From assembly GCF_000282135.1 (NCBI RefSeq), contig NZ_AKJW01000066.1, forward strand, positions 1 to 64,000: DNA of 64,000 bases, in the 5' to 3' direction. Below are positions 19,205 through 30,408 of the stretch, piece by piece. The notes beneath the pieces were generated by a model that was given only the letters and a program-made list of their open reading frames with translations, was not told the origin of the DNA and did not search any database. A program made the translations under genes and the position numbers. Every line of letters starts with the position of its first letter. Within the stretch, counting starts at the first letter, position 1. The stretch comes from Herbaspirillum sp. CF444. GTDB taxonomy: Bacteria > Pseudomonadota > Gammaproteobacteria > Burkholderiales > Burkholderiaceae_D.

Positions 19205-19267
19205 TCAGCAACGAATACAAGCTGCAAGGAAAGCTCCGGGCGTTTGCACGCGCTGTGCGAGCGCCGC

Positions 19268-20539
19268 TCAATTGTCGTGATCGGCTCCGCCGGTGCCGTT
19301 TGCTGCATCCTGCTGCGGACGCAGCTCGGCCAGACGGCGATGATGCCCCTTGAGCCAGATGGGCAACTCGCTGGGCAGCATCGGTTTGGCAATCAGGTAA
19401 CCCTGTCCCAGCGTGCAACCCGAGTCCTGCAGCAAACGCCAGTCTTCGATGGTCTCGATCCCCTCCGCCACCGTCACGAGTTCCAGCCGCTTGGCCATAT
19501 CCAGAGCCGACTGCAGGATCACGCGCAGATTCTGGCGCGCATGTGCGCCATGCACAAACGAGCGGTCGATCTTCAGTTCCGTGAAAGGAATGCGCGCCAG
19601 CTGCTGCATCGATGAGAAGCCGGTGCCGTAGTCGTCGATCGACAAACCGAATCCCTTGAGGCGGAAACGCGCCAGTGCACCAAGCGCACTTCCCAGGTTC
19701 GCCACGACCGAACTCTCGGTAATCTCCAGCACGATCTGTTCCGCCAGCAAGGCGTGCTGCGCCAGCAGGTCGGACACCTTCTGCACGAAGCTGGGGATGT
19801 CGAGCGACAACGGCGACAGGTTGACAGCCACCTTCAACGACAAGCCGCGTTCGTTCCACAAGGCCGCCTGCGCCATGGCTTGCTCGAACATCGACAAGGT
19901 CAGTTCGTGGATCAGGCCGCTGCTTTCGGCCAGCGGAATGAAGTGATTCGGCGGAATCATTCCGGCTTGCGGATGTATCCAGCGCGCCAGCGCTTCCACC
20001 CCTTTGAGCATGCCGGTACGGATATCGACCTTGGGCTGGTAGTAGGCGATGATTTCGTGATTGCGAATAGCCGCCGCCAATTCCGCTTCGGTGATGGTCG
20101 GCAAGTTCGGATCTTTTTGCGGCAAGGAAAGATTGCTGCCGGAGGAATTCAATGCACCGAGAAGTTTTTCCTGATTCAACGGTTTCTGCAACGCGCCCAG
20201 CACATGCATGCCCAATGCTTCAATCATGGTCTCCACCGACGCCAACAGGGATCTTTCGCGACTGGAGGCGACAATCAACGGGAAGTGCAGATTCCTTGCC
20301 TGCAATTGCTGGATGAACTCAACGCCGTCCATGCCCGGCATTTCCAGGTCCACGATCACCAGGCTCGGCGGCAGGCGCAGCAAGGCCAGCAGTTCCAGCG
20401 CTTCATGCCCGTCGCCGGCTTCGTAGATCATCTCGACGCCGAGGTCGCGCATCAGGCCGACCGTGTGCAGACGCTGCAACGGGCTGTCATCGACAATCAA
20501 CAAGGTTTCTATTGGAAAGGGCGTCAATTTAGTAACCAT
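19268..20539 (-). CDS. Response regulator with EAL c-di-GMP phosphodiesterase output
   Basis: This 423-aa protein has a receiver domain (residues 12-130, phospho-acceptor Asp64 in [10 protein letters not shown]) and an EAL domain (about 150-405). The EAL motif is intact (Glu182-Ala-Leu) and so is the DDYGTGFSS loop (302-310) plus KIDRSF, so it should be an active c-di-GMP phosphodiesterase of RocR/PvrR type. It is the last gene of the chemosensory operon and overlaps the end of cheB by 11 nt. This suggests that CheA phosphorylates it and that the pathway changes c-di-GMP. ATG 20539 is chosen over an upstream TTG; no strong ribosome binding site is seen. Confidence 0.92.
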   Translation of the reverse strand: MVTKLTPFPIETLLIVDDSPLQRLHTVGLMRDLGVEMIYEAGDGHEALELLALLRLPPSLVIVDLEMPGMDGVEFIQQLQARNLHFPLIVASSRERSLLASVETMIEALGMHVLGALQKPLNQEKLLGALNSSGSNLSLPQKDPNLPTITEAELAAAIRNHEIIAYYQPKVDIRTGMLKGVEALARWIHPQAGMIPPNHFIPLAESSGLIHELTLSMFEQAMAQAALWNERGLSLKVAVNLSPLSLDIPSFVQKVSDLLAQHALLAEQIVLEITESSVVANLGSALGALARFRLKGFGLSIDDYGTGFSSMQQLARIPFTELKIDRSFVHGAHARQNLRVILQSALDMAKRLELVTVAEGIETIEDWRLLQDSGCTLGQGYLIAKPMLPSELPIWLKGHHRRLAELRPQQDAANGTGGADHDN

Positions 20540-21650
20540 ATCTGTCAATCACGGAAGAGATGTCTTCAAGGGAAACAACATCGCCCACACCGCCGAGCAA
20601 CACCGCTTCCTTCGGCATGCCAAACACCACGCAGCTGTTTTCATCCTGCGCATAGGTCGCCGCACCGCACTCGCGCATTTCCTTCATGCCGCATGCGCCA
20701 TCATCGCCCATGCCGGTCATGATGATGCCGACGGCGTTCCTGCCGGCAGCCTTGGCCATCGAACGAAACAGCACATCCACCGACGGCTTGTGGCGGCTGA
20801 CGAGAGGCCCGCCGACTACTTCTACATAGTACTGCACGCCATCGCGCCTGACCATCATGTGCGAGCCGCCGGGTGCAACTAATGCGCGTCCAGGCAACAC
20901 CAGGTCATGATGTTCGGCCTCCTTGACCTGAATTCCCGAAATCGAATCGAGGCGTTTTGCAAAACTCTGCGTGAATTTCTCCGGCATATGCTGCACGATC
21001 ACCAGCCCCGGGCAATCCTTCCGGACCGCCCGCAGCACCCTCTCCAGCGCCTGCGGGCCACCGGTTGAAGCGCCGATCGCCACCACTTTCGGCGTAATCG
21101 GAATCAATCCGTCCTGGAAACCAGGCGGCTCCAGCATCGCGTCGGCGGTCAGCCGCATGCCGTCCAGTCCGGACGCAGGAGGCATATCCGCGCGCATCAT
21201 CTTCTCGGCATCGCTGCCGATATTGCCTGCGGCGACGTGCGCGCGGCGCAAACGCGCATGTGCTGCCGCGCGTATGGCGGCGATCAGGTCTTCCGAGCTG
21301 TCTTGCAGAAAATCGCGAATGCCGAGCGACGGCTTGGTGATGACCCCGACCGCGCCGGCCGCCAGGGCCTCCATCGTGACCGCCGCGCTGCGTTCGGCCA
21401 ACGATGAGCAGATCACCACGGGCGTAGGCCTGATGGCCATGATCTGACGCAGGAAAGTGATGCCGTCCATGCGCGGCATTTCGATGTCCAGAATGATCAC
21501 GTCCGGCCAGTTGGCGCGCATCTTCGCCATGGCGAAGATCGGATCCGGCGCCGTGGCGATCACGGAAAGATCGTGGCACGGCTCGATCAGGTCCTGGATC
21601 ACCTGACGGACCACCGACGAATCATCGACAATCATCACCTTGATCGTCAT
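20529..21650 (-). CDS. cheB: Chemotaxis protein-glutamate methylesterase CheB
   Basis: This 373-aa protein has a receiver domain (Asp55 in [11 protein letters not shown]) and a methylesterase domain. The catalytic triad is visible: Ser195 in GASTGGPQ, His221 in VQHMPEKFT, and Asp316 in [10 protein letters not shown]. It removes methyl groups from chemoreceptors and deamidates Gln residues when phosphorylated by CheA. The start overlaps the cheD stop by ATGA. Confidence 0.97.
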   Translation of the reverse strand: MTIKVMIVDDSSVVRQVIQDLIEPCHDLSVIATAPDPIFAMAKMRANWPDVIILDIEMPRMDGITFLRQIMAIRPTPVVICSSLAERSAAVTMEALAAGAVGVITKPSLGIRDFLQDSSEDLIAAIRAAAHARLRRAHVAAGNIGSDAEKMMRADMPPASGLDGMRLTADAMLEPPGFQDGLIPITPKVVAIGASTGGPQALERVLRAVRKDCPGLVIVQHMPEKFTQSFAKRLDSISGIQVKEAEHHDLVLPGRALVAPGGSHMMVRRDGVQYYVEVVGGPLVSRHKPSVDVLFRSMAKAAGRNAVGIIMTGMGDDGACGMKEMRECGAATYAQDENSCVVFGMPKEAVLLGGVGDVVSLEDISSVIDRYGY

Positions 21651-22216
21651 CCGCGCCCCCTGTCCCGCAACATGCCTGCGGTGTGTGCCGCGACACCGGA
21701 CCGCACTGCCGGGACTTTTTCCAGGTCGTGCACGACGCCATGTCCGCGCCGCACCCAGACGTCGCCGCTGTTCAGATCGAAGCGCAGGTAGCGATAGCCG
21801 TCGCCGGCGATGTCCTGCGCCGTGATCGGAATCTGCTGCCGCTGCAGCATTTCCAGTGCAAAGTCGGCATTGGCCTGCCCGACCCGGACTTTCGAGGCCG
21901 GCAATCCCAGCACGTTGCCGCCGCCAAAGACTTTTACCCGATAGTCGGCGAGCTGCGTGTCATGCTTGCGCACTTCGTCGAGCAGGCGCACCAATGCCTC
22001 ATCGCCATAACGGCCATCCGGTTCCGCCTGCCCGTCTTGCGCATTTTGCCTGCGAGGCAAGCGCCGCGCCGGCAACAGGAAATGGCACAGTCCGCCCAAA
22101 CGCCGGCCCGGATGCCAGAACGTGATTGCCACGCACGACCCCAGCAAGGTCTCGACCTGCAAGTCGCCCTGGCCGAAATACACCTCCCCAAGATTGACGA
22201 AGACGCGTTCGCTCAC
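21647..22216 (-). CDS. cheD: Chemoreceptor glutamine deamidase CheD
   Basis: This 189-aa protein shows the CheD catalytic Cys28 ([10 protein letters not shown]) and His45 ([11 protein letters not shown]). It deamidates receptor Gln residues to Glu. A GTG start at 22216, overlapping the cheR stop and preceded by AGGAG, is supported. A positively charged insertion (about residues 50-70) is unusual but does not disturb the core. Confidence 0.95.
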   Translation of the reverse strand: MSERVFVNLGEVYFGQGDLQVETLLGSCVAITFWHPGRRLGGLCHFLLPARRLPRRQNAQDGQAEPDGRYGDEALVRLLDEVRKHDTQLADYRVKVFGGGNVLGLPASKVRVGQANADFALEMLQRQQIPITAQDIAGDGYRYLRFDLNSGDVWVRRGHGVVHDLEKVPAVRSGVAAHTAGMLRDRGRG

Positions 22217-23043
22217 AGCGGTCTCCTGTAAATGGAAGGAGCGTACATCTCCAGCTCGAGCGGCATGCCGTGCAGTGATTCCGAATGCCCGACGATCAGC
22301 CAGCCGCCGGGCCGGATTTTGCGAACGACGGACTGGATGACTTCGACCTTGGTTGGAAAATCGAAATAGATGATGACGTTGCGCAGGAACACGATATCGA
22401 ATCTCGTGTCCATGTCAGTCGGCAGATCCAGCAGGTTGCGCTGCTCGAAGGAGACACGCTTGCGAATGCGCTGGTCGATCAGAAAATGTCCTTCATATTC
22501 GCCCGTGCCGCACAGGCAGTAGCGCGACAGGTAGGATTTCGGAATATGCTCGCCGCGCACCATCGGATACAGGGCCCGGCGCGCGAACGTCAGCACGCGC
22601 TGACTGATGTCGGACGCATAGATGCTCCAGGGATGATGCGCGCGACAGTCGTCAAGCAGCATGGCGATTGAAAAGGCTTCTTCGCCGGTGGCACTGGCGG
22701 CGCTCCAGATTTTCAGTTCCTGCCGTGAAAACATCTCCGGCAAGATATCGTCGCGCAAAGCGTCGAAGTGCTTTTGCTCACGAAAGAAATAAGTCTCGTT
22801 GGTCGTGATCAGGTCAATGGCGCGTTGCCGCTCCATCTCCTCCTGCGGCGCCGAGATCAGCGCATAGTACTCCCGCAAATCACGCAGCCCGAGCTCGCCC
22901 AGCCTGCGCGACAGGCGACTGCACAGCAACGCCTTCTTCGAGAACGGCAGATACAAACCGATGTAGTGCTTGAAAAGCTGCTGGAATAGCAGCATTTCCT
23001 GATCACTGACATCCAGTGCCATGGACTCGATGCTGGAATTCAT
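22213..23043 (-). CDS. cheR: Chemotaxis protein methyltransferase CheR
   Basis: This 276-aa SAM-dependent enzyme methylates receptor Glu residues. An N-terminal helical CheR domain (residues 15-75) precedes the SAM-binding domain with WSAASATGEEAFSIAM and the FDIVFLRNVIIYF region. It sits between cheW (105-nt gap) and cheD (overlap). GAGGGAG lies a suitable distance before ATG. Confidence 0.96.
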   Translation of the reverse strand: MNSSIESMALDVSDQEMLLFQQLFKHYIGLYLPFSKKALLCSRLSRRLGELGLRDLREYYALISAPQEEMERQRAIDLITTNETYFFREQKHFDALRDDILPEMFSRQELKIWSAASATGEEAFSIAMLLDDCRAHHPWSIYASDISQRVLTFARRALYPMVRGEHIPKSYLSRYCLCGTGEYEGHFLIDQRIRKRVSFEQRNLLDLPTDMDTRFDIVFLRNVIIYFDFPTKVEVIQSVVRKIRPGGWLIVGHSESLHGMPLELEMYAPSIYRRPL

Positions 23044-23147
23044 CTATCGACTCCCTCGATTGACATGCTGCATCTCCTGGCGGCCGGTTTGTCGCAGCCG
23101 GCGTTGCCCGCCGGCATGCTTATACCGATCATGATCCCATCATAGCG

Positions 23148-23705
23148 TCAGCTACCCGATTGTGCATTGAGTTCTTCGACGGCAGTCATTCCCATCAACG
23201 ACGACAGTTCGTCCACCGACAAGACCGCGCCGACATCCAGCACAACGATGAAACGGTCCTTGATGTTGATCATGCCTTCGATAAAATCGGCGCGCAGCCG
23301 CGAGCCGAAACTCAGCGGCGGTTCCACCTTGTCGTTTTCCACCATCAGCACGGCGCGCACGGCGTCGACCATCACGCCCAACAGCATGGTCTGTTCCTCC
23401 TGCGCGACTTCCATGATGACGATGCAAGTGCGCTTGGCAATCGGCGTCGGCGCGCGACCGAATCGCACCGACAAGTCGATGACCGGCACCACCGCGCCAC
23501 GCAGGTTGATCACGCCGCGCAAAAAATTCGGCATCAACGGCACTTCCGTCAGGCTGCAGAACTCGATGATTTCGCGGATGTCTCCGATCGGCATGGCGAA
23601 CATCTCTTCACCCAGCACAAAAGTCAGGAACTGGCGGCTCAGCACCGCTTCCTGTTGCTGCGACCTGGCGAACGACGATTCACCGTTCAGCGATAAACTG
23701 GGCAT
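23148..23705 (-). CDS. cheW: Chemotaxis adaptor CheW
   Basis: This 185-aa protein has one CheW SH3-like double domain with the usual patterns FVLGEEMFAMPIGDIREI, NLRGAVVPVIDL and GMINIKDRFIVVLDV. It links receptors to CheA. ATG 23705 is supported by GAGGAG 7 nt upstream; the frame is open a little further to a TTG. It lies directly after a receptor gene. Confidence 0.96.
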   Translation of the reverse strand: MPSLSLNGESSFARSQQQEAVLSRQFLTFVLGEEMFAMPIGDIREIIEFCSLTEVPLMPNFLRGVINLRGAVVPVIDLSVRFGRAPTPIAKRTCIVIMEVAQEEQTMLLGVMVDAVRAVLMVENDKVEPPLSFGSRLRADFIEGMINIKDRFIVVLDVGAVLSVDELSSLMGMTAVEELNAQSGS

Positions 23706-23716
23706 ACACGTACTCC

Positions 23717-25336
23717 TCAAACATCTGACAACACCGATTCCCGAACACTGCCGCCGGCAACGCCCCCGCCGCCTGAACCGCGAGGAAAGTATTTTCCCTC
23801 AATGAGGGTCTGCTCCGACACGTCCTGCACGACATCCTCATTGATTTCATCCAGCGAAAAATACCGCATCATGTCGCGCAGCTGATTGGCCTGATCACTC
23901 ATTTCTTCCGAAGTCGCGGACAACTCCTCCGACGCCACGGCATTCATTTGTATCGCCTGGGCAATCTGCCCGATTGCATTGTGGATTTGCGCCAGATTGG
24001 AATTCTGATCGCGCGCCGACAACGATATGCCATCGACCAGGTTCGCGGTTTGCTGAATCGACGGCAACATGTTCTCCAGCAAGCCACCTGCTTTCTCCGC
24101 CAGTCCGACACTGCGTTGCGACACTTCCAGGATCTCCTGCGCGGCGACCTGCGAGCGCTCGGCCAGTTTGCGCACTTCATTGGCGACCACGGCAAAACCC
24201 TTGCCGTTCTCGCCGGCGCGAGCGGCCTCAATGGCAGCATTCAGCGCCAGCAAGTTGGTCTGATAGGCGATGTCGTCGATGACGCTGATTCTGACGGCAA
24301 TCTCGCGCATGGCATCCAGCGTTTCGCGCACGGCATCCCTTCCTGCGGCAGCCGTGCGCGCCGATTCGCCGGCGATCTCATTGGTGCGGTTGGCGTTGGC
24401 GGTATTGATGCCGACCGTGCCGGCGATCTGACCGATGGCATTGGTGGCTTCCTCGGAATCGGCTGCCTGCTGCGACGAGTTTTTGCTCAACTGTTCCGCC
24501 GCCAATGTCAACTGGCCGGCAGCGGAAGCCAGCGTCACCGTCGCCGCATTGACGTCGCCCAGCACTTCCGTCAACCTGCCCTGCATTCTCTGCGCGCTAT
24601 GCAACACGCTCCCTTTACTGATTTTCTCGGCATCGAGCACGACGGCGAGATTGCCATTGGCAATCTTCAGCAAGACTTTCATCACTTCTCTCGGATCGCC
24701 GCCGATCTGCCGGACAAAGGCACGGCGCGTATACATTCCCAGAATGATCGCCGTCAGCAAGGCCAGCGCAATGACGCCGACGCTTTGCTCCAGATTCTGT
24801 TGCTCCAATGCGGCCGCTCTCTGCCTGTTGACGGTTGCCTGGCGCACGTTCTCGTCTATCAATGCGTTCAACTGCACGTGCAGGCCGTCGGCATCTTTCC
24901 GGATCGCATCGGGATCGCCGCCGTTGTCGTCGTCGCGCAATAAATAATCGCGGCGCAACTCGACTTTCCTGATATAAACCGCCACCAGTTGATCGGCCTG
25001 CGCTTGCAGTGTTTTTTCCAGGTCGCTCAACATCGTAGTCGACTTGTAGCCGGCATAAGCATGCTTGAGTTCATCGAGCTTGAAGCGCAGGGCGTCGGCA
25101 ATTCGTTTGCGTTCGACGTGCTGATCCGATTTTTCCATGGCCTGCATGAAGCTTGAGATGTCGAAGGTAAGTTTGTTGGTCCGGCTCAGATTGACGATGG
25201 TGAGAAGATTGGTGGTATAGATTTCCTCAAGCATGCCGTTGACGCGAAACAGATTGGCGACGCCGTAGCCGCCCACGGCCACGGTCAGGAGCGCAGCAAA
25301 GGCAAAACTGGCGGCAAGCTTGTTGGATAGCTTCAT
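23717..25336 (-). CDS. Methyl-accepting chemotaxis protein
   Basis: This 539-aa receptor has TM1 (residues about 8-28), a four-helix-bundle-like periplasmic domain (30-190), TM2 (about 190-210), a HAMP-like segment ([17 protein letters not shown]) and a signalling domain. The hairpin tip [22 protein letters not shown] is intact (shown in part: [18 protein letters not shown]). No C-terminal pentapeptide for CheR is seen; it ends in a Gly-rich tail. GGAGGAG precedes ATG 25336. The ligand is unknown. Confidence 0.95.
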   Translation of the reverse strand: MKLSNKLAASFAFAALLTVAVGGYGVANLFRVNGMLEEIYTTNLLTIVNLSRTNKLTFDISSFMQAMEKSDQHVERKRIADALRFKLDELKHAYAGYKSTTMLSDLEKTLQAQADQLVAVYIRKVELRRDYLLRDDDNGGDPDAIRKDADGLHVQLNALIDENVRQATVNRQRAAALEQQNLEQSVGVIALALLTAIILGMYTRRAFVRQIGGDPREVMKVLLKIANGNLAVVLDAEKISKGSVLHSAQRMQGRLTEVLGDVNAATVTLASAAGQLTLAAEQLSKNSSQQAADSEEATNAIGQIAGTVGINTANANRTNEIAGESARTAAAGRDAVRETLDAMREIAVRISVIDDIAYQTNLLALNAAIEAARAGENGKGFAVVANEVRKLAERSQVAAQEILEVSQRSVGLAEKAGGLLENMLPSIQQTANLVDGISLSARDQNSNLAQIHNAIGQIAQAIQMNAVASEELSATSEEMSDQANQLRDMMRYFSLDEINEDVVQDVSEQTLIEGKYFPRGSGGGGVAGGSVRESVLSDV

Positions 25337-25414
25337 TTCCGTGTCTCCTCCGGGTACTCCTTCGTGCCTTGCTCCCTGCGTAGTCGCATCAAAAACGCGC
25401 ATCAAAAACGCACA

Positions 25415-27211
25415 TCAAAAACGCTTGAACGAAGACTCGTCAACCGGATCATCGCCGTCATCCAGCATGGAAATGCGGGTCGGCTTGACGAACTTGGTGC
25501 TGATCGCCGGCGGCTCGTTGACCAGCTTGCCGGTCTTGCCGGCGTTCTTCACCGGCCCGCGTTTTTCCTCGCCGACCTGGAAGAACAGGATCAGATCCTG
25601 CAACTGCATGGCTTGGGCGCTCATTTCTTCCGAAGTCGAAGACAATTCTTCCGATGCGGATGCAGTCAGTTGCGTGGTCTGCGCCATCTGGTGCACGGCG
25701 TTGTTGATCTGCTCCAGTCCCGCCGATTGCTCGCGCGAGGCGGCGGAAATTTCCTGCACCAGATCCGCAGTCCGGCGAATCGACGGCACCATCTGGTCAA
25801 GCAAGCCGCCGGCCTTTTCCGCCAGCATCACGCTGTTCTCCGCGACGGCGATGATTTCCTGCGCGGCGGTCTGCGAACGCTCGGCCAGCTTCCGCACTTC
25901 GGCGGCAACCACCGCGAAGCCCTTGCCATGCTCGCCGGCGCGCGCCGCTTCAATGGCCGCGTTCAGCGCCAGCAGGTTGGTCTGGTAGGCGATATCGTCG
26001 ATGATGCCGATCTTGCCCGCGATCTGCTTCATGGCCTGCACGGTCTCGCGCACGACTTCGCCTCCTTCGGCGGCCGAATTGGCGGACTTGCTGGCGATGC
26101 TGTCGGTGACGCGCGCATTCTCGGCATTCTGCGCGATGGTGGCGGTGATCTCTTCCACCGAGGCGCTGGTCTCTTCCACGTTGGAAGCTTGCTGCGACGC
26201 ATTCTTGCTCAGCGCCTGGGAAGACGCCGAGATCTGTTCGGACGCCGACGCCAGCGAACTCGCCGTGCCGCTGACGTCGCCGATCACGGAAGTCCACTTG
26301 GCAACCATTTGCTGCGTGCTGTGCAAGACGCTGCCGGTATCTTTGGGCGACACCGGCACCTTGACGGTCAGATCGCCCTCGGCCACTTTACGCAACACCA
26401 TCATGGCATCCTTCGGTTCTCCGCCCAGTTGCGAACGAATCACGCGATAGGTGAAGAACAGACAAACCAGCAACAGCAGCATGGACGCGCCGAGCAGCGA
26501 AAAAATCATCATCTCCAGTTCCGAGTAACGCATCTGCGCAATGGCCACGCGCTTCTCGGTACGCTCGTCGACCATGCGCAAGAAATCATTGATCGGCACC
26601 ATCACGCGACCGACCATGTTGCGATAATTCTGGTCGAACATCAGTTCCTGCGCCATCGCCTGATTCGGCGCGCCGGTCACGGTGAAATTGCCGGCGCCGT
26701 CGTCGAACTGCCCCTTCACGGCGTTGAATGCAGTAATCTCGATCTTGTTCAAGGCATCGGAATTGGCCTTGGCCTCCTGCATCTTCGCCAGTTCCTGCGT
26801 GGTGAAGCCGGCCTGCTTCATCAAGTCGATGAGCGGCATGGCAGGGTCGGACGGCATGCCGTTGACCTGCTTGGCGGTGACCAGGTCGAGATTGAAGCGC
26901 TCGTAGTTCTTGGGGCGTGGACGCTTGCCGTTGCGGATATCGAGGACGATGTAATAGCGTTCCTCGTCGTTGGGGTCGCCCGTGGTGACGTAAGCGCGTC
27001 CGAACTTGGTCAGGTCTTCCGAGCTGCGCCGCATTTCATTGGCCAGCACGAACGAGTAGTAGCGGGACTCGTGCGCCCGGTCCAGGTTGGAGTTGGCGTC
27101 CTTGAGCGCCCGCGTCACGCTGACGATGGAGCCCATCAGCACGGCCAGCACGATGACCAGCCAGATGAAAAGCTGCCGGATGCTCATTCGTTGCGTCAAT
27201 TTGTTCTGCAT
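25415..27211 (-). CDS. Methyl-accepting chemotaxis protein
   Basis: This 598-aa receptor has TM1 near residues 12-32, a periplasmic domain of about 200 residues, TM2 near 215-237, a HAMP region and a signalling domain closely similar to the neighbouring receptor. Both share [20 protein letters not shown] and the VRKLAERSQ stretch, so they are probably tandem paralogues with different sensor domains. AGGGAG precedes ATG 27211. The tail ([11 protein letters not shown]) is not a standard CheR-tethering pentapeptide. Confidence 0.95.
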   Translation of the reverse strand: MQNKLTQRMSIRQLFIWLVIVLAVLMGSIVSVTRALKDANSNLDRAHESRYYSFVLANEMRRSSEDLTKFGRAYVTTGDPNDEERYYIVLDIRNGKRPRPKNYERFNLDLVTAKQVNGMPSDPAMPLIDLMKQAGFTTQELAKMQEAKANSDALNKIEITAFNAVKGQFDDGAGNFTVTGAPNQAMAQELMFDQNYRNMVGRVMVPINDFLRMVDERTEKRVAIAQMRYSELEMMIFSLLGASMLLLLVCLFFTYRVIRSQLGGEPKDAMMVLRKVAEGDLTVKVPVSPKDTGSVLHSTQQMVAKWTSVIGDVSGTASSLASASEQISASSQALSKNASQQASNVEETSASVEEITATIAQNAENARVTDSIASKSANSAAEGGEVVRETVQAMKQIAGKIGIIDDIAYQTNLLALNAAIEAARAGEHGKGFAVVAAEVRKLAERSQTAAQEIIAVAENSVMLAEKAGGLLDQMVPSIRRTADLVQEISAASREQSAGLEQINNAVHQMAQTTQLTASASEELSSTSEEMSAQAMQLQDLILFFQVGEEKRGPVKNAGKTGKLVNEPPAISTKFVKPTRISMLDDGDDPVDESSFKRF

Positions 27212-27287
27212 GACAACTCCCTTGTTTCCCATACTGTCTTTCTTATCGGCCCGGCCTGAAGGAATTCCCTGCCGTGATGCCTGCTAT

Positions 27288-29603
27288 TCACATTCGTTCG
27301 CCAAACTCAACCTTGATCTCCGAACGCCGGATGCTCACCTGCTCCATCTGTCCGGTATGCGCGATCAGATGCGGCACGTCCAGGATCAATGCGACGCGAC
27401 CGTCGCCGAGAATGGTCGAGCCGCTCAATCCCTTGACCTTGCTGAACAATTTTCCCAGCGGCTTGATCACGGCCTGGCATTCGCCCAGCAAATTGTCGAC
27501 CAGCAAACCGGCGCGCATCTGGCCGTACTGAACGATCACGAGGCTCTTGCGCGGCGACTCCCGGGAGGGAAGATCGAACAACTCGCGCAACGGAATGAAC
27601 GGCAAAGGTTCGCCGCGCAAGGTCACCACGTTGTCGTGCACCTGATGCGCCGTCAAATTGATGCATTCCACCACCAGATCCAGCGGGATGACGAACACCG
27701 CGCCGCCCACCACCACCTGGAAACCGGCAATGATGGCCAGCGTCAACGGCAGGCGAATGCGCACCATGGTGCCCTTGCCCGGGTTGCTGAAAATGTCGAC
27801 CTCGCCATGGAGGGAATCGATGTTGCGCTTGACGACGTCCATGCCGACGCCGCGTCCGGACAGGGCTGTCACCTGCTCGGCAGTCGAAAATCCCGGTTCG
27901 AAAATAAGGCGGAAAATATCCTTCTCCGACAAGTTCGCATCGACGGCGATCAATCCCTGTTGCGTCGCCTTGCGCACAATCTTTTCCTTGTCGAGGCCGC
28001 GGCCGTCGTCGAACACTTCGATCACGACGCTGCCGGATTCATGCGTCGCGTTCAGGCGCAGCACGCCCGCCTCCGGCTTGCCCATGTCACGCCGGATGTC
28101 GGCTGCTTCGATGCCGTGGTCCATGGCGTTGCGCACGATATGCATCAGCGGGTCGGAAATCTTCTCGACCATCGACTTGTCCAGTTCGGTGTCGGCGCCA
28201 GTGACGATCAGTTCGATCTCCTTGCCCAGCTCGCGCGAGATGTTGCGCACCACGCGCGGAAAGCGCTGGAAGACCTCATTGATCTGCACCATCCGCAACG
28301 TCAGCGCGGCATCGCGGATCTGTTCCACCAGGCCGGAAATAAGCTGCGTCGCTTCTTCAAAACGCTGATCCTTCTTGCGTTTGGCGACCAGGCTGGCACC
28401 TGCGCCGGCGATCACGAGTTCGCCGACGAGATCGATCAACTGGTCGAGCTTGGAGACTTCGATCTTGATGAATTTCTGCTCCTGGCCCTTTTTGTCGTCG
28501 CCCGATTTTTGCCGGGTAACGGCGCCATTGTCCGCCACGGCATGCGGCGCCAACTCGAACGATCCGGTCTTGGCCACGGTCTTTGCGGCCGTCTTGGCAA
28601 ATAAAGTCGCCGCGTCGCTGTCAGTGACAGTCCGGCATGGAAGAGGTCCCTCGCCGTTCAGGAACTGGCATTCGGCGTCGGTCAATGCACCCGACTGCAG
28701 CAACATCCGCATCATCCGATCGCGTTCGGGCATGCGCGCCAGCCAGCACCGGTATTGCTCCAACGAACAATGCGGCGAAAAGATGTTGATGTCGCTGCCT
28801 TCGCGGACGAACTCAAACACGCTTTCGATCGCTTGGCGATCGGCGTTGCTGTCAAAGCCGATCTCGAATCCGATATAGCAAAGCTCAGGATCCATTTCGT
28901 CGGCGGTCGGCATGGTGTGCTCGACCGTATGCGCGTAGACGCTGCGCCCCATCGTCAGCAAGTAGCGCAGGAACGAGAGCGGATCGAGGCCGTCGCGCAG
29001 TACGTCCTGGCTGAAGCGCAACGACAAATGCCAGTTGGGATTGGCTACGGCGGGGTGGTCGTCTTCGGCGTCCCCATCGCCATCGACGTCTGCGTATTGT
29101 GCATTCCCCGCCAGCGCGGCGGCCGCCGCGGTGACGGCAGCGACGGTTTCCGTCAGGCCGGTGGCATCGACCACCGGCACGTCCCTGGCGTTGGCTTCTT
29201 CCGCCACGGCGACCTGTTCGAGATGGGCATTGAGCGCCGCTTCCAGCTCGGTCCGGCGCGCCAGATCCGGTTCCTGATCTTCTTGCAGTTTTTCGATGGC
29301 GTCGACCAGATCGCCCATGTAGTCGCCGCAGTTCAGCAGCAGCGACATCATGGCATCGTCGAGCTTCAGGATGCCGTTGCGCACTTTGTCGAGGACGCTC
29401 TCCAGCACATGCGTGAAACTGACGATGCTGTCGAAGGCAAACAACCCCGCCGATCCCTTGATGGTGTGCGCGGCGCGGAAGATCGCATTGATCGCATCCT
29501 TGCTGGGGCCTTCGCTCTCGATCTGCAGCAAGGCCGCTTCCATGGCAACCAGCAGTTCGCGCCCTTCCTGCACCAGCGCATCGCGGGCGGCATCTTTTTT
29601 CAT
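27288..29603 (-). CDS. cheA: Chemotaxis sensor histidine kinase CheA
   Basis: This 771-aa kinase has an Hpt domain (His46 in FRAAHTIKG), a long middle region, a P3 dimerisation helix pair (KLDQLIDLVGELVIAGA), an ATPase domain with N box (HIVRNAMDHGIE), G1 (DDGRGLD) and G2 (GRGVGMDVV) motifs, and a C-terminal CheW-like domain. The middle region (about residues 165-300) is unlike the short P2 of the E. coli enzyme and includes a segment resembling those of alternative CheA proteins. It overlaps the upstream STAS gene by ATGA. It should phosphorylate CheY, CheB and the receiver-EAL protein. Confidence 0.96.
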   Translation of the reverse strand: MKKDAARDALVQEGRELLVAMEAALLQIESEGPSKDAINAIFRAAHTIKGSAGLFAFDSIVSFTHVLESVLDKVRNGILKLDDAMMSLLLNCGDYMGDLVDAIEKLQEDQEPDLARRTELEAALNAHLEQVAVAEEANARDVPVVDATGLTETVAAVTAAAAALAGNAQYADVDGDGDAEDDHPAVANPNWHLSLRFSQDVLRDGLDPLSFLRYLLTMGRSVYAHTVEHTMPTADEMDPELCYIGFEIGFDSNADRQAIESVFEFVREGSDINIFSPHCSLEQYRCWLARMPERDRMMRMLLQSGALTDAECQFLNGEGPLPCRTVTDSDAATLFAKTAAKTVAKTGSFELAPHAVADNGAVTRQKSGDDKKGQEQKFIKIEVSKLDQLIDLVGELVIAGAGASLVAKRKKDQRFEEATQLISGLVEQIRDAALTLRMVQINEVFQRFPRVVRNISRELGKEIELIVTGADTELDKSMVEKISDPLMHIVRNAMDHGIEAADIRRDMGKPEAGVLRLNATHESGSVVIEVFDDGRGLDKEKIVRKATQQGLIAVDANLSEKDIFRLIFEPGFSTAEQVTALSGRGVGMDVVKRNIDSLHGEVDIFSNPGKGTMVRIRLPLTLAIIAGFQVVVGGAVFVIPLDLVVECINLTAHQVHDNVVTLRGEPLPFIPLRELFDLPSRESPRKSLVIVQYGQMRAGLLVDNLLGECQAVIKPLGKLFSKVKGLSGSTILGDGRVALILDVPHLIAHTGQMEQVSIRRSEIKVEFGERM

Positions 29604-29923
29604 GCGAGCCCCTGTATGGATGGTTGAATGTCGAATGTTCCCTGCAGATGCAGCATGTCGATCACGTTTTGCACGGCAGGACTGATGCCGTTGAAAAATA
29701 ATTGCTTGTACTGGAGCGCGGCCTCGCGCTTCATCAGCAACAGCAATTGCAATCCGGTGGTGTCGATTTCATCGACGCCGCTCAGGTCCATCTCCAGCAT
29801 TTCATCGGCATTGTCGATCACGCCGAGCAGCTGCGGCTTGTACTCGGCCGCCTGGAAAATGGTAAAGCCGCCATTCACCAGGAGTCGCAAGTGTCCGTCG
29901 CGTGTGCTTTGCGTCAAAGGCAT
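29600..29923 (-). CDS. STAS domain protein
   Basis: This 107-aa protein is a single STAS domain with the pattern EMDLSGVDEIDTTGLQLLL. In anti-sigma antagonists the residue before or at the Thr-Gly position is phosphorylated; here Asp-Thr-Thr-Gly provides Thr instead of Ser. It is translationally coupled to cheA, so a role as an accessory output or adaptor of this pathway is likely. STAS genes occur in several alternative chemosensory clusters; the function is not settled. Confidence 0.85.
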   Translation of the reverse strand: MPLTQSTRDGHLRLLVNGGFTIFQAAEYKPQLLGVIDNADEMLEMDLSGVDEIDTTGLQLLLLMKREAALQYKQLFFNGISPAVQNVIDMLHLQGTFDIQPSIQGLA

Positions 29924-29934
29924 CGTCGTCTTCC

Positions 29935-30306
29935 TTATGGCGATACCAGCTTGGCGACTGCTTCAAGCAGGACCGGCGGCAGGAAAGGCTTGTGCACCCA
30001 GGCGCGCACGCCGATGGACTTGCCTTCCTGCTTGCGCGAGTCGCCGCTCTCGGTAGTCAGCATCAATACCGGCGTGAATTTGTAGTTCGGGTTTTGCTTG
30101 AGCTCGCGCACGAAACTCAAACCGTCGAGATTGGGCATGTTGACGTCGGAGATGACCAGGTTGTATTTGCGCCCGTCGAGCTTGTTGAGCGCATCGCGCC
30201 CGTCGATGGCTTCGACCACGTCATAACCTGCGCCCTGCAGCGCCATGCAGATGGTCTGGCGCAGACTGAACGAATCATCGACGATCAGGATGGTCTTGGC
30301 GCTCAT
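29935..30306 (-). CDS. cheY: Chemotaxis response regulator CheY
   Basis: This 123-aa single receiver domain has the acid pair Asp10/Asp11, phospho-acceptor Asp54 (ISDVNMPNLDG), Thr84/Thr85 and Lys106 (VHKPF). It is probably phosphorylated by the CheA encoded just downstream. Whether it binds the flagellar motor or only acts as a phosphate sink cannot be told. Confidence 0.95.
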   Translation of the reverse strand: MSAKTILIVDDSFSLRQTICMALQGAGYDVVEAIDGRDALNKLDGRKYNLVISDVNMPNLDGLSFVRELKQNPNYKFTPVLMLTTESGDSRKQEGKSIGVRAWVHKPFLPPVLLEAVAKLVSP

Positions 30307-30408
30307 TTCAGCGCCCTCCCCGAAAAGACGCCGCCGGCACGCCGCCGTGGCTGCCGGTATTGCGGATGCCGATCGTCAACATCAGTTCTTGCATGCATGC
30401 CACCCTCT

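Noticed and set aside
19205-19267. Insertion scar or direct repeats at the folK edge of the chemosensory block
   Set aside because: No repeat shared with the other edge (31552-31823), no integrase and no tRNA fragment was found.
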